Positions 11,301-19,800 of a stretch of 39,534 bases of DNA are shown here, one piece after another. The translations under genes were made by a program, and so were the position numbers. The stretch's first letter is position 1, and every line of letters begins with the position of its first letter. This DNA comes from an uncultured Chromatiaceae bacterium (GTDB lineage Bacteria; Pseudomonadota; Gammaproteobacteria; Enterobacterales; Alteromonadaceae), in assembly GCA_946482615.1 (NCBI GenBank), contig CAMLSF010000017.1:1-39534 (forward strand), read 5' to 3'. The notes under the pieces are model-generated. The model worked only from the letters and a program-made list of their open reading frames with translations. It was not told the origin of the DNA and ran no database searches.

Positions 11301-13816
11301 AAGTTATGCAACTGGGCGCTGCCATAGCGGTTTAACTGATGAAACTGCTGCACTGTCGCAGCGGACAATGCTTCGCCTGAACAAAAGATATACCTAAGGC
11401 CTGCAGGCACACAGCGGCCACGACTTTTTAAATCGTCCAGAAAAGCCTGAAACATAGTGGGCACAAAATGCAGCACTGTCACCTGTTGCTCCACAATCAG
11501 CCGGTACAGGTAATCCGGATCTTTGTGGCCTTCAGGTTCAGCCAGCAGAATTTGGGCGCCATAAGCGGTAGCCCAGACCAGCTCCCAGACGGACACGTCA
11601 AAAATATAAGGGGTTTTTTGCAGTACTTTATCTTTGGCATCAAGCGGATAAGTGCGCTGCATCCAGTCGATCCGGTTCAGCAGATGGCCGTGCTCCAGCA
11701 TCACACCTTTTGGATTGCCTGTGGTGCCTGAGGTGTAAATAATGTACGCCAGCTGACTGGCTTGAATGCTGTCTGGCAAGGCCAGCTCAGTCTGTTGTGT
11801 TGCAATCTGCTGTGCAGTCTGGTGTTGCCAGCTCAGGCTGTCTGCCAGCAGTACAGGAGGCGGATTATCTAAAGCGGCCAGCTGAAGTTGTAGCTGCTGA
11901 TGGCTGATCAAAGCCGCCGCCGCAGTGTCCTGTAAGATAAAGTTCTGCCGGGCCGGCGGGAAGTCGGCGGAGATAGGCACATAAGCGGCTCCGGCTTTAT
12001 GAATAGCCAGAATAGCCACTATCAGCTCCAGCGAACGTAACATCAATAAAGCCACCAGATCAGAGGATGAAGCCTGTAAAGCAGGCAACAGCATCTGCGC
12101 CAGTTCAGTGCTGCGCTGGTCCAGTTGTTGATAACTCAGGTGTTGGCCGTTAAAAACTAAAGCGGTTTGATCCGGTCTGGCCTTTACCTGCTGCCGGAAT
12201 AAGTCCACCAGGCTGGCACAATCCGGCAATGCTGTGGCTGTGTCATTTAATTCCAGCACCAGATGTTGTTGTTGTGCTTCGCTCAGCAGTTGCACCTGCT
12301 GCAACTGCAGTTGTAGCTCTGACAGGAAAATCTGCAGGACGCTATGGTAATGCGCCAGCATTTGCGCTGCTGTGCTCTGTTCAAACAAAGCCGCAGCGTA
12401 GTTGAGCTCCAGACTGAGGCCGTCTTTCCCTTCAGTGATAAAAAGGGACAAATCATATTTAGCCACCAGATAGAGATCATCAGGGGTTTGCAGGCTGAAC
12501 AGCGGCTGGTCTGCACCGTCTTCCGGTTTGGCGTCGGCCTGTTGTACGGCGAAAAACACCTGAAACAACGGATGACAACTGGGATCCCGTGGCAGTTGCA
12601 GTTTTTCTACCAGTAGATCAAATGGCAGGTCCTGATGCTGTTGCGCCTCAAGCAGACGCTGCTGCACCTGTTGGATCAGCTCCCTGATCCTCAGTCCGGG
12701 CCCGGTCTGGCACCGGATCGCCAGACTGTTGACAAAAAAACCTATGATGCCGCTGGTGCCAGGGTAATGCCGGTTGGCTGCCGCTGTGCCAATCAGCAGA
12801 TCATCCTGCTGGCAGTAGGTGCGAAGCAAAACGAAATACGCGCTTAATGTCAGCACATATAAACTGCAGCCACAACTGCGGGCCAGCTGATACAAAGCCT
12901 GGGATTTCTCCTGATCCAGTTGCAGTTTTACTGTGGCGCCGGTCGGGTCAAAGCGGCCTGGTCTTGGCTTGTCCAGCGGCAATTCCAGTGGCTGTGCATC
13001 ACAAAGTTGTTGTTGCCAGTACAACCATTGCTGCTGTTGCAGCTCAGTCTGCAGTAAACGCTGCTGATACCAGGCAAAATCCTGATACTGCAGGGGCAGC
13101 GGGGCCAATTGCACAACCTGGCCCTGATGAAAATGCAGATAAAACTGCTGAAACTCCTGCAGTAAAATCGGCAGACTCCAGCCGTCTATCGCTACATGGT
13201 GCAGGCTGATCAGCAGCCGGGCTTTATGACCAGGGCAGTGAAAATAACAGGCCCGGACCGGCAATTGCTGGTCCAGCACAAAAGGTCTGGACAGCTCCCG
13301 TTGTAGCTCAGTGTGCAGCTGTGCCTCGTTTTTGATCTGAAGCCTGTTAAACTCCAACTGACTGGCTGGTGCTAACTGGCCCACCGGCTCAGCGCCCTGA
13401 CGGATCAACAGAGTGCGCAGCACCTGATGCCGTTCCAGCACAGCCAATAAAGCCTGCTGCGCTGCCTCCGGAGCATCCTGCTCCATCTGCAAAATTAACG
13501 GCACATTGTAAGAGGCGCTTTGAGGGTCAAACTGCTGTAAAAACCATAATCTTTTTTGGCCATAAGACAATACAAAAGGTTGTGCTTCCACCGGATAAAT
13601 CACGGGTAACTGCACTTTGTCTGAGGTGACACCTGAAGCTTTGAGCAGAGGGATCAGCTGGTTTTTTTGCTGTTTTATCTGCTCAAACCACAGATCTTTG
13701 TCGGCTAAAGGCTGGCGCAGCACAAATTTCAGTTTGTCGTCCTGACCTTGTTGTGACTCGACCCACAGCAACACACCACGTTCATTGACCTGATATAAAA
13801 GCTCCGTTGCCTTCAT
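2303..13816 (-). CDS. Non-ribosomal peptide synthetase, modules 6-8 with terminal thioesterase
   Basis: This 3837-aa multidomain synthetase is the second and last on the assembly line. Domain order (approximate residues): TubC-like N-terminal docking domain 1-60; C 75-520, A 535-1050 and T 1055-1130; C 1140-1580, A 1595-2080 and T 2085-2155; C 2170-2605, A 2615-3095 and T 3100-3175; epimerisation 3190-3600; thioesterase 3620-3837. All three C domains keep HHxxxDG, all T domains have GG(N/D)S, and all A domains end in NGKLD. Pocket residues read by eye predict Ser (DVWHFSLID), Gly (DILQLGVIW) and an unassigned third substrate (DAAIIGEVT). The thioesterase has GWSFGG with Ser3704 and a candidate catalytic His3819. 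The ATG lies one base after the stop of the upstream synthetase gene, with GGAGAG as ribosome site, so the two are almost certainly translated together. Substrate calls are inference from the code. Confidence 0.97.
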   Translation of the reverse strand: MKATELLYQVNERGVLLWVESQQGQDDKLKFVLRQPLADKDLWFEQIKQQKNQLIPLLKASGVTSDKVQLPVIYPVEAQPFVLSYGQKRLWFLQQFDPQSASYNVPLILQMEQDAPEAAQQALLAVLERHQVLRTLLIRQGAEPVGQLAPASQLEFNRLQIKNEAQLHTELQRELSRPFVLDQQLPVRACYFHCPGHKARLLISLHHVAIDGWSLPILLQEFQQFYLHFHQGQVVQLAPLPLQYQDFAWYQQRLLQTELQQQQWLYWQQQLCDAQPLELPLDKPRPGRFDPTGATVKLQLDQEKSQALYQLARSCGCSLYVLTLSAYFVLLRTYCQQDDLLIGTAAANRHYPGTSGIIGFFVNSLAIRCQTGPGLRIRELIQQVQQRLLEAQQHQDLPFDLLVEKLQLPRDPSCHPLFQVFFAVQQADAKPEDGADQPLFSLQTPDDLYLVAKYDLSLFITEGKDGLSLELNYAAALFEQSTAAQMLAHYHSVLQIFLSELQLQLQQVQLLSEAQQQHLVLELNDTATALPDCASLVDLFRQQVKARPDQTALVFNGQHLSYQQLDQRSTELAQMLLPALQASSSDLVALLMLRSLELIVAILAIHKAGAAYVPISADFPPARQNFILQDTAAAALISHQQLQLQLAALDNPPPVLLADSLSWQHQTAQQIATQQTELALPDSIQASQLAYIIYTSGTTGNPKGVMLEHGHLLNRIDWMQRTYPLDAKDKVLQKTPYIFDVSVWELVWATAYGAQILLAEPEGHKDPDYLYRLIVEQQVTVLHFVPTMFQAFLDDLKSRGRCVPAGLRYIFCSGEALSAATVQQFHQLNRYGSAQLHNLYGPTETAIDSSFFHCQGELRTVPIGKPIQNTQLYILDSRQQLVPKGVAGELYIAGHGVARGYLNLPQLTEERFVANPFYHALHNPQAGQRMYKTGDRVRMRSDGTIEYLGRYDFQLKLRGFRIEPGEIEAALCELPAISQALVLLKTLAGQDQLVAYCQTDSLPPPEQLRARLTQKLPDYMVPAFFIALPRFPVNANGKLDRKALPEPEFQPTDYVAPVTEQEKQLAALWQQTLQLEQVGTEDDFFRLGGNSILAISLSHAMASLFNKTYSVAQLFADKTIAQALRYLASQTEPALQIQRFDKAEAVLSFAQQRLWFLHQYDRSNTAYNIPIALQLKPSTSVTADQLEQSLILLLQRHQVLRCTITQHQQQAVMQLQKADIFQLERLKLSEQDYGPYFKRCINYCFDLEKEIPFKAWYFELPSGQQKLLITIHHSAFDGWSHGIFMAELHQALLHYGKGKTLQLPELVLNYQDYANWQRQAFANGLFEPQLDYWREQLAHPSPLQLPLDQPRPARLSYAGDNLLFQFPAELTGRLKQLASLSGCSLYNLMLTGFAVLLHKYSGQQDIILGTPFANRHHAQTAELIGFFVNTLPIRLQVQSGHSWQELLAQVSQRVTEAQRHQDLPFEHLVDQLKLPQDPSRHPLFQLLFSMDQFVDAPASDYFTAEDLGENYQVAKYDLSLYIKDEGSGLLGALNFSTALFDKSSMQRLTDRYLTLMQHIAEQPELVIAQLRWFSAEDQAVQQAESLPDKTALASPAFAALFYQQAASSPTAEALVWRQQSWTYQQLDQQSNQLAHCLRQYCDTGDLVALLLPRGPGLILSLLAILKAGAAYVPLSPDYPPERIAFILQDTDCRLMLSDREDLTAAIRVLNPKAELYRHQPVDPLPLYATGSDLAYVIYTSGTTGQPKGVMIEQHSFTGFLLNFPLAQNNTEPVRLLSLTSVTFDIFGLEYGLPLLRGGTLYLSDLQQLPEDMRQNPEINLIQQTPSVLRTVLAMDNTDFSAVTCLVGGEALDQELLQQLQRRFAAVVNVYGPTETTIWSTCQPYGPASEQPNPLRIGRALPFEQTYVLDTELQLLPSGVIGELYIAGAGLARGYLNRPELTAERFIEHAPTGLRLYKTGDLVKRTLDGSLEYQGRIDFQVKIRGHRIELAEIEHCLLQHPHVLQVVVIAVPGAGPSHDSYLVAYYRAERELSMDELKNTVAGFLPQYMWPELFIRVQHFSLTANGKLDRAALPQPDRTSANTSYQPPRTAQEQQIAALWQQVLGLEQVGLSDDFFRLGGNSIKALLLCHRMAKEADWPVGIADLFMHRTIAALFAHKQGDIRPQTLPVPDTTQQAAPLSFSQNRLWFLYNLEPDSTAYHIPMLLQLKHYDHQALQQAFRQLLSHQQVLSSVIAEQEGIAWQQLRSADQFELTHHTVRQAQLAEQIQTQLQRPFVLQQELPVRAMVFETEDGLCQLLILVHHIAFDGWSMDLLFSQLDQLYRQNKPLTALPYQYRDYARWQQQQQAQIPQSVWQELSVVPPLDLRSCYPRPAVFDYRGAELHFELGPDLSAQLQALAQQQAVSLYHLLLSVWCVTLHKLTHQQQIILGTPMANRQLQGTDELIGFFVNTQVLHHKVEPDADFLSLLSEVCAQSTKAQRDQHLPFEQIVEHLSVERDPSRHPLFQIMFSVQTFAEQAHSLDWLTPIPLPCSECHAKYDLSFALELREQQISAVLNYASSLFSKERMLLIQQGFVNLLQQVVAAPQRPISQLSLLSTEQKATMLALGQGPTSQGLNYKTTLNALFAAQVAKTPEAIAVQLGDEQLSYAELDRFSSQLAHQLLELGGEQQQLIALLLPRSVWMPVAILAVLKTGSAWVPIEPSTPSPRLQHILQDTHSQLVLALSEYPPAADLPAQCQVLYLDQLDLSHSAPTPPGIVLSERDLAYVIYTSGTTGLPKGVLIEHQSVVNTLLNQQRQYQVGADSVLYLGLSYAFDAAVAVIMNALLSGAKLVLSKDIDFHHPHLKQVSHLILSGAVLDLLQAEQLPALKYLIYGGAPASSAALTAFRHVEIYAEYGVTEAAVTSSLTRVDLKQPSSIGLPLDNVRLYVLDTQLEPVPFEVTADLYIGGVAVARGYLDQSELNRTSFIPSPFIAGDRLYKTGDLVRWHRKNQAGEPQYELIFQGRKDKQFKLRGYRIEASDIEQHLLSHAAVQQVALKLHNHKGRDQLVAYLVTPEHNIEQIVTELKAGLADYMQPDHWLRLDALPLTSNGKLDEAALPLPQFRQHYQPPVTATEQQLATLWQQVLADVQPGRDDDFFQSGGDSILAMQLSALLRKHGWHIHLKTLMQHRSLKAMAQALQHSQQPKSISAEQGLLTGQFELLPIQSWFFDLVQSGVIANPQYWNQSFLLKVQALKPGLLQKAVLQLVQHHDMLRTRFVRTTQGYQQAYQAELPCLPLEQLDCSLLSEQQLEQQLSLWQSQFNLEQGPLFKLAYLYNYPDGSARIFFACHHLLIDAVSWRLLAEDLKTLYQQQNLADKTSSYRQWVEAQQQGPQPYPPHYWQQFGSVLPERDLPAAGPVSSARLQLSVQQSTLLLTEVHKLYQTEMNDILLSALALALRDLWGGTNQAVMLESHGRQNQHDSLDLNRTLGWFTGFYPVLLSADADLAQCIRYNKASLRHAQGYGQSYIASGCYRTLKPSQLPVSFNYLGQLNAGADQADDWQIVAESSGANYPAEQAAIDPISILAVYQQHQFSLSCSTVFGQAFSDRLAQHMEQALQHLIRHCQQKAVPACPSFSEYPEFSPYLLHQPEQNHRLFVFPSGEAESADLYQPLLALLPASRVVLLNNFYRYLQQHQPEQAQLCSFTTLAQQLVPLIKHLQPAGPWHFVGWSFGGVLALEVCRLLEQQQQQAATVQLIDSYFNLNKARALSGVLDQLLSEDEQGINSRHQAQAKVQTKVRLYKAQRPSQRAITANLRVLEQAYLQTPANFIEDFAADVEVIGIQTGHFDPLSEALAQALACVITP
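2306..3016 (-). other. Type I terminal thioesterase domain
   Basis: An alpha/beta-hydrolase domain closes the protein: LFVFPSGEAESADLY near the start, the nucleophile motif GWSFGG (Ser3704), and GHFDPL with His3819 near the end. It releases the finished chain by hydrolysis or ring closure. The exporter family encoded opposite favours a cyclic product, but the sequence does not decide this. Confidence 0.9.
3017..4261 (-). other. Epimerisation domain of module 8
   Basis: This has the marks of an E domain rather than a C domain: LLPIQSWFF at the start, HHLLIDAVSWRLL near residue 3323, ESHGRQ carrying the conserved Glu, RTLGWFTGFYPV and FNYLGQ. It should convert the last residue to the D form while that residue is bound to carrier protein 8. 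It sits directly before the thioesterase, an uncommon T-E-TE ending. Confidence 0.88.
4262..7321 (-). other. NRPS module 8: C-A-T with atypical adenylation domain, substrate unassigned
   Basis: The C domain has HHIAFDGWS near residue 2303. The A domain keeps YTSGTTGLPKG and NGKLDE. Its A4-A5 segment is about nine residues shorter than in GrsA, it has FDAAVAVIM instead of FDxSVWE, and A5 reads YGVTEAAV instead of YGPTETT. My by-eye pocket D-A-A-I-I-G-E-V-T matches no code I know, and its alignment across the short segment is uncertain. The carrier protein has SGGDSI, typical before an epimerisation domain. Confidence 0.75.
7322..10396 (-). other. NRPS module 7: C-A-T, predicted Gly
   Basis: The C domain has HHSAFDGWS near residue 1271. 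The A domain lacks the usual S-V-W after the core FD and reads FDIFGLE. Its pocket is D-I-L-Q-L-G-V-I-W, one conservative change from the glycine code DILQLGLIW. The carrier protein has LGGNSIKA. No tailoring domain is present. Confidence 0.83.
10397..13636 (-). other. NRPS module 6: C-A-T, predicted Ser
   Basis: The C domain is L-type, with the RLWFL start and HHVAIDGWS near residue 207. The A domain pocket read at GrsA positions 235-331 is D-V-W-H-F-S-L-I-D, the serine code as in EntF and SyrE. The carrier protein has LGGNSI, the form that usually feeds a following L-type condensation domain. The side-chain hydroxyl could be used for lactone closure. Confidence 0.85.
13637..13816 (-). other. 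TubC-type N-terminal docking domain of second NRPS
   Basis: The first 60 residues precede the condensation domain and have the look of the TubC docking family: MKATELLYQVNERGV, then LLWVE, an acidic/basic stretch and a helix ending near LIPLLKASG. In known systems this fold grips a short C-terminal motif of the upstream synthetase. Here the partner would be the tail of the first synthetase, which ends QQQQQSVFDSGEI. Confidence 0.75.
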
Positions 13817-13817
13817 G

Positions 13818-16800
13818 CTAAATCTCTCCGCTGTCGAACACAGACTGCTGCTGTTGTTGCTCTATGATCTGCGCCAGTGCTCTGATAGTCCGGGCTCTGA
13901 TAAAGTCGCTGACAGTTAAAGTGCAGGCAAATGCCTCTGCGATCTGCTGACTCAAACGAATAGCCAGAATAGAGTCGCCGCCGAGCTGATAAAAATCATC
14001 TTCGACACCAGGCTCAGCCAGACCCAGACTCTGTTGCCACAACTGACATAACCTGAGTTCAGTTGCGGTACCGGCCTGAACCCGGCCTTTGACAACGGCA
14101 GGGGCAGGCAGGGCCTGATGATCCACTTTGCCGCTTCTGGTCAAAGGCATCTTGTCGAGCTTCACCCAGGCATGAGGCAGCATATAGTCAGGTAAAGAGG
14201 CGGACAGCTGAGTTTTCAGAACTTCAGGATCCAGCTGTTGTGCCGACAGGTAATAGGCCACCAGCAACTGCTGTTGCTCCAGTTGCAGCACGACCACCAG
14301 CGCCTGCTCTATCGCCGGGTGTTGTAACAGCTGCTGTTCTATTTCCGCCAGCTCAATCCGATAACCACGGATTTTGATTTGTTTGTCCCGCCGGCTCAGA
14401 TACAACAACTGACCATCAGCAGCCAGACGCACCAGATCGCCTGTAGGGTAAAGCCGTTCAAAACCGGGTTCATTGCTAAAGGGGTTAGGCCGGAATTTCT
14501 GCTGGTTAAGCTCTGGCAAGCCCAGATAACCGCGCGCCAGGCCAACACCACTTAAATACAACTCGGCTATGGCTCCAGGTATGGCGGCTTTGCCCCAGCG
14601 GTCAAGCAAATAAGCCCGCATATTCTGGATAGGGCGGCCTATGCAGATCAGGTCAAGCTGCTGCACCTGACTTTGCAGCGCACAGACACTGGCCTCTGTT
14701 GGTCCGTAGTGATTCCACAAGCTGCAGCCGGGTAATTGCTGCAGGCCAGCCAGAGATTCGCCTCCTGTGTACAGATTTTGCAGTGACGTCTGTTGCAATC
14801 CGTGCAGATGCTTCAGCACTGCGGTGCTGATAAAAGCACTGCTGATCTGATGGCGGTGCAGATAATCCAGCAGAGCATCCACATCGTTTTGCATCTGCAC
14901 TGGCAACAGGTACAGGCAAGCGCCGGACAATAAGGTTGGAAAAATCTCAAACACTGAGGCGTCAAAGACATAGTTGGAGAACTGCAACACTCTGGACTCA
15001 GGGCCATGGGCCAGTGTCTGTTGTTGCGACTGACTGATATTGACCAGCCCTGCATGTTCGGTCATCACCCCTTTGGGCTGACCTGTAGTGCCTGAGGTAT
15101 AGATCAGATAAGCCAGTTGTGCGGGGGACAGAGGCAAAGCCAAATTCTGCTCACTTTGTGGTTGCGGCTCAACATTATCCGGGTCCAGCACAGGGCAAAG
15201 TGGTGCAGCTATGGACTCTGCTATCGACTTTATCTGGGGCTGCTGGCTTAACAACAGCACAGCCTGACTGTCTTTGAGCATAAAACAGAGACGTTCAACC
15301 GGGGCGTCCGGCGCTATCGGCAGATAAGCTGCCCCAGCTTTTAACACCGCCAGCATAGCCACTATCATACTGGCGGATTTGTTCAGGCACAGTGCCACCA
15401 CCACATCAGCAGCATTGGGCTGGGCTTCTACATAAGGACGGATCTGATGGGCCAGCTGATTGCTGCGCTCATTCAGTTGCCGGTAGCTCAGGACCTGACC
15501 TTCATCATACAAGGCGTTGTGATCCGGATAAGTGCGCACCACCTGCTCAAACCAACTGACTATATCAGGTGCAGCTAAGGGCTGAACCGGGCCCTGCAGG
15601 CAGAAATGACTGCTGTGTTGCCGGACGCAGAGCTCCGTATGGGGCTGATGCAATACGAGCGGAACCCGGGTGATTAATTGCTGCAGCTCAGACAATAGCT
15701 GCCGGGCTTTGTGTTCACTCAGCAGGCTGGTGTCGTATTTCAGGCCCAGCGCTAAAGTGCTCTCCTGCTGATAGGCTACCAATACCAGCGGGTAATTCAC
15801 TTTTTCAAAAGCCTCGCGGTACTGATAGCGGACTGCAGACTGCTCATCGGCGGAGGGGTAGTTTTCAAACACCAGAATAGACTGGAATAAAGCACCACGA
15901 CCACGTTGCAGGCTGGCCAGATCGGCAAAGGACCAGTGGTTCATTGCGGTGACTTTGTGGCTTATCTGCTGCAATTGGTCCAGCACTGTGATCTCTGTGT
16001 TCCAGTCGAGGATCAGCGGCAGCGTATTGATAAAAAGCCCGACACTGTCTTCAATGCCTTCTATCGGCAAAGCCCGGCCAGACACTGTGGTGCCTGCTAT
16101 GGTTTGTTCAGCAAAAGTGTAACTGGCAATCAGCTTATGCCAGACCAGCTGCACCACAGAGCTTAAAGTAATGCCTTGTTGGGTTACCTGCTGCAATGTA
16201 TCCAGTGGCAGCTCAACAAAAATCTGCCCTGCATGCTGCACCAGCTGCTGGCTGTTGTCCTTATGGCTTTGCACCTGATCGTACAAGGCCGACAAGTCAT
16301 TAATTTCTTCAATCCGGCTCAGTTCATCCTGCCAATACCGCTGACAGGCAGAGTGCTGGTGCTGGTAATAAGCCAAAGACTGCAGATAACTGTGCTGGAC
16401 CTGTACCTGAGGTTCTTGCCCCTGCAACAGCATCTGATAATAACTATGCAGGGTTTTCATCAGTTGCGGACCACTCCAGCCATCGGAAATGGAGTGATGT
16501 TCACTGCGCAGCAAACAATAATGCGCCTCGCCAAGTTTCACCAGATACAAGCGCAGCAGGCAGGGCTGTTGCAGGTCAAAAGCAAGCAGGCGGTCCTGTT
16601 GCTGTAGCTGCTGCAGTTGCTGCTCTGCATGGGCAGACTGACTGAAATCCAGTTCTGTAAACTCTGCAGAAGCTGTTGTATGGATCAGTTGTACTGGTTG
16701 TTGTTGCCAGTCAAAACTGCAACGCAGCACAGGGAAACGCTGGATCACTGACTGCCACGCCTTCCGGTACAAGGTGGTGTCCAGAGTCTGGTGGTAATCA

Positions 16801-19800
16801 ATCAAAAACTGCACCCTGTAGGCATCATCCTCCGGATGCAATAAGGCGTGGGACAAAAAGCCTTTTTGCAGCGAGGTGGCAGGATAGAGTGCGTCCAGCT
16901 GATACTGTTGCAGCAGTTGATCGTAATACTCCAGTGTCAGCTCCACACCATAATCAGCCGGGGTTTGTTGCAGTACACCAGCTTCGGGTTGCCCAACACA
17001 ATGCTCAATCAGTGCTGTCAGTTCCTGCCGGAACAGGCCGGCGAAGTGCTGGCTTTGGGCTGCATTTAATCTGCTGCTGATTTCAAAAAACAACTGGCCT
17101 TGCTGTACTGCACCATTGATATCCAATAGCCAGGATGTGGTGTTGCTCGGCGCTATACCAGTTGAGATCTCATCCAGCTGCAGTCGCCAGCTGTCCTGAT
17201 CCTGGTCCTGGCTGTGCTCTGGCGCTGAGCTTATCACCCCAAGGTAATTAAACTGCACTGCGGGCAATCTTAATTGCAGTGACCGCTCAAAAGCGCCAAA
17301 ACCTAAACCTTTATTCGGCACCTGCCGCAATTGTTGTTTCACCTGACGGATGGACTGGCCAAGTGGGGTGCTTAACTGCAGATGGACAGGATGCAAGCTG
17401 GTAAACCAGCCCAGACTATGGCTTAAGTCCAGTTGTTCCGTCACCGGCTGCCGGCCATGACCTTCAATAGTGACAGACACAGTGCTCAGGCCTGACCATT
17501 GTTGCAGGGCTCTGGCTAAAGCGGTCAGCAACAGGTCGTTGATTTCGGTCTGATAGGCTTTGTTGGCCTGCTGCAGCAGGCTCTGAGTCAAAGCTTTGGA
17601 AAAATCCAGCCTGAGCAGGTGGACGTCCGTCTGAGCCTGGATGCCGGGCAGCTGGTCATAACAGACCATACGCTCTGCACTGTGCTGCCAATAAGCGGCT
17701 TCTTCCGCAAAGTTGTCCGGGTAGTTTGCAACAAATTCAGTCCATTGCTGATAACTGCTGGTGACTGGGGTCAAAGCTGTGCCATGGTATAAGGCCGATA
17801 AATCATCCAGCACAATACGCCAGGACACCGCATCGATCAGCAAATGATGGCAGCAGAAAAATAACTGTGTTTGCTCAGCGGACGCCAGATAAGCCAAACG
17901 GAACAGCGGGCCTTTTTCCAGATGCAGACTTTGGTGCAGCCTGTTGAGTTGCTGCTGTAAAGCCGCCGGGTCCTGTTCATGGATCAATAATACTGTGCAG
18001 TCTGTGCTGTCCTGATAACAATGCTGCCATTGCCCCTGCTGATGCACAAAGCGGGTGCGAAGTATGGCGTGGCGCTGCACCAGTTTAGTCACAGCCTGCT
18101 GCAGACGCTGCAGATCCAACTCTGGCACCCGGATAAAAAAGCTCTGGTTCCAGTGATGGGGCTGCTGGATCAAACCTGTGCTGACCTGGTCAAAAAATCT
18201 TTGCTGAATAGGCAATAATCCAAACAGACCTTCAGCAGGCTGTTGCTGTGATTCGGTTGTATTATGTTTTGCCTGTTGCAGGTAGCGGGCTAAACTGCGC
18301 ACAGTACGGTATTCAAACAGCTCTTTGACCGACAGATGCAGGCCTGCTTTACGTAAACGGGACACCAGTTGAATAGATAAAATCGAGTCGCCGCCGCTAC
18401 GGAAAAAGTCATCTTCCACCCCAAGTTGCTCCTGCTGCAGTACAGGCTGCCAAATGGCCAGCAGTTGATGCTCGAGCGGATTTTCTGCCGGACTGAAGGC
18501 CTGGCTTCTGATGTCTGGAGCAGGCAGGAGTTTTTCATCCAGTTTGCCATGTGCCGTTAAAGGCAAAGCGCTCAGCCACTGGTAATAACCGGGCTGCATA
18601 TAGTCGGGTAACAGCGCTGCGACAGTATCGCGTAACTTTTGTTCATCCAGTTGCTCCGCTGCCACATACCAGGCGACCAGCGCTTGTTGTGTGCCAAGCT
18701 GCCGCAGCAGGACCACAGCCTGCTGCACTTGTGGCACTGTTCTTAGCGCAGCTTCAACTTCAGCGGTTTCAATGCGGTAACCACGTAATTTCACCTGATG
18801 GTCATTACGCGACAAATACTCCAGTTCGCCGCTGCTGAGCCAGCGCACCAGATCTCCTGTGCGGTACAAGCGCTGAAATGCGGCGTCCTGACTAAAAGGG
18901 TTGGCGATAAAACGTTCGGCATTCAGTTCAGGCCTGTTCAGATACCCCAAAGCCACACCTAAGCCAGCGATATAAAGTTCGCCCCAGACGCCAACAGGGA
19001 CAGGCTGCTGGCTGCTATCGAGCACATAAAGCCGGTAATTCGGATAAGCCCGGCCTATACCCTGATCAATGGCCACATTGGCCAGACTAGCACCCACTGT
19101 GGTTTCGGTGGGGCCGTATTCATCCAGCAGCAGGTCGCAATGCTGCAGCAACAGCTGTTTTTGCTCTGGTTTGAGTTTTTCCCCTCCGAGCATCAGAGTG
19201 CGGATATAAAGTTTGGCATCATCCAGCACCAACTGCTCGGCCAGACTGGGGACCAGTTTGGCAAAAGTCACCTGCTGAGTCCGCAGATGCTGACGATAGG
19301 CCTCCATCTCCAGCATGCTGCCGGAGTAAATGGCGATACGACAGCCCAGCATCAGCGGAGCCAGCATGGTGGTGACACTTAAATCAAAAGCAATGCTGGA
19401 GGAAAAATCCACCACATCAGAGCGGGTTAAACTCTGATGCGCCCCATGGCTGATGTAATTGAGCACAGACTGATGCGAAATCATCACGCCTTTGGGCTGA
19501 CCTGTGGTGCCTGAGGTGTAGAGAATATAAGCCCTGTCTGTGGGAGCGATCTGCACTGCCGGAGCCTGATCGCTGTAGGACGACAGCACCAGCTGATTCA
19601 GGTTCAGCTCTGGTTGTTCACAGTCCAGCAGCTGATTGAACGGATCGACGGTCAGCAGCAAATCGGCCTGACTGTCCCTGAGCATAAATTCCAGCCGGGC
19701 CTTGGGCTGATTGCTGTCCAGTGGCAGATAAGCTGCCCCCAGTTTGATACTGGCGATAAGAGCGATAAAAAACTCAACAGAGCGGTTCATCAACAGGGCT

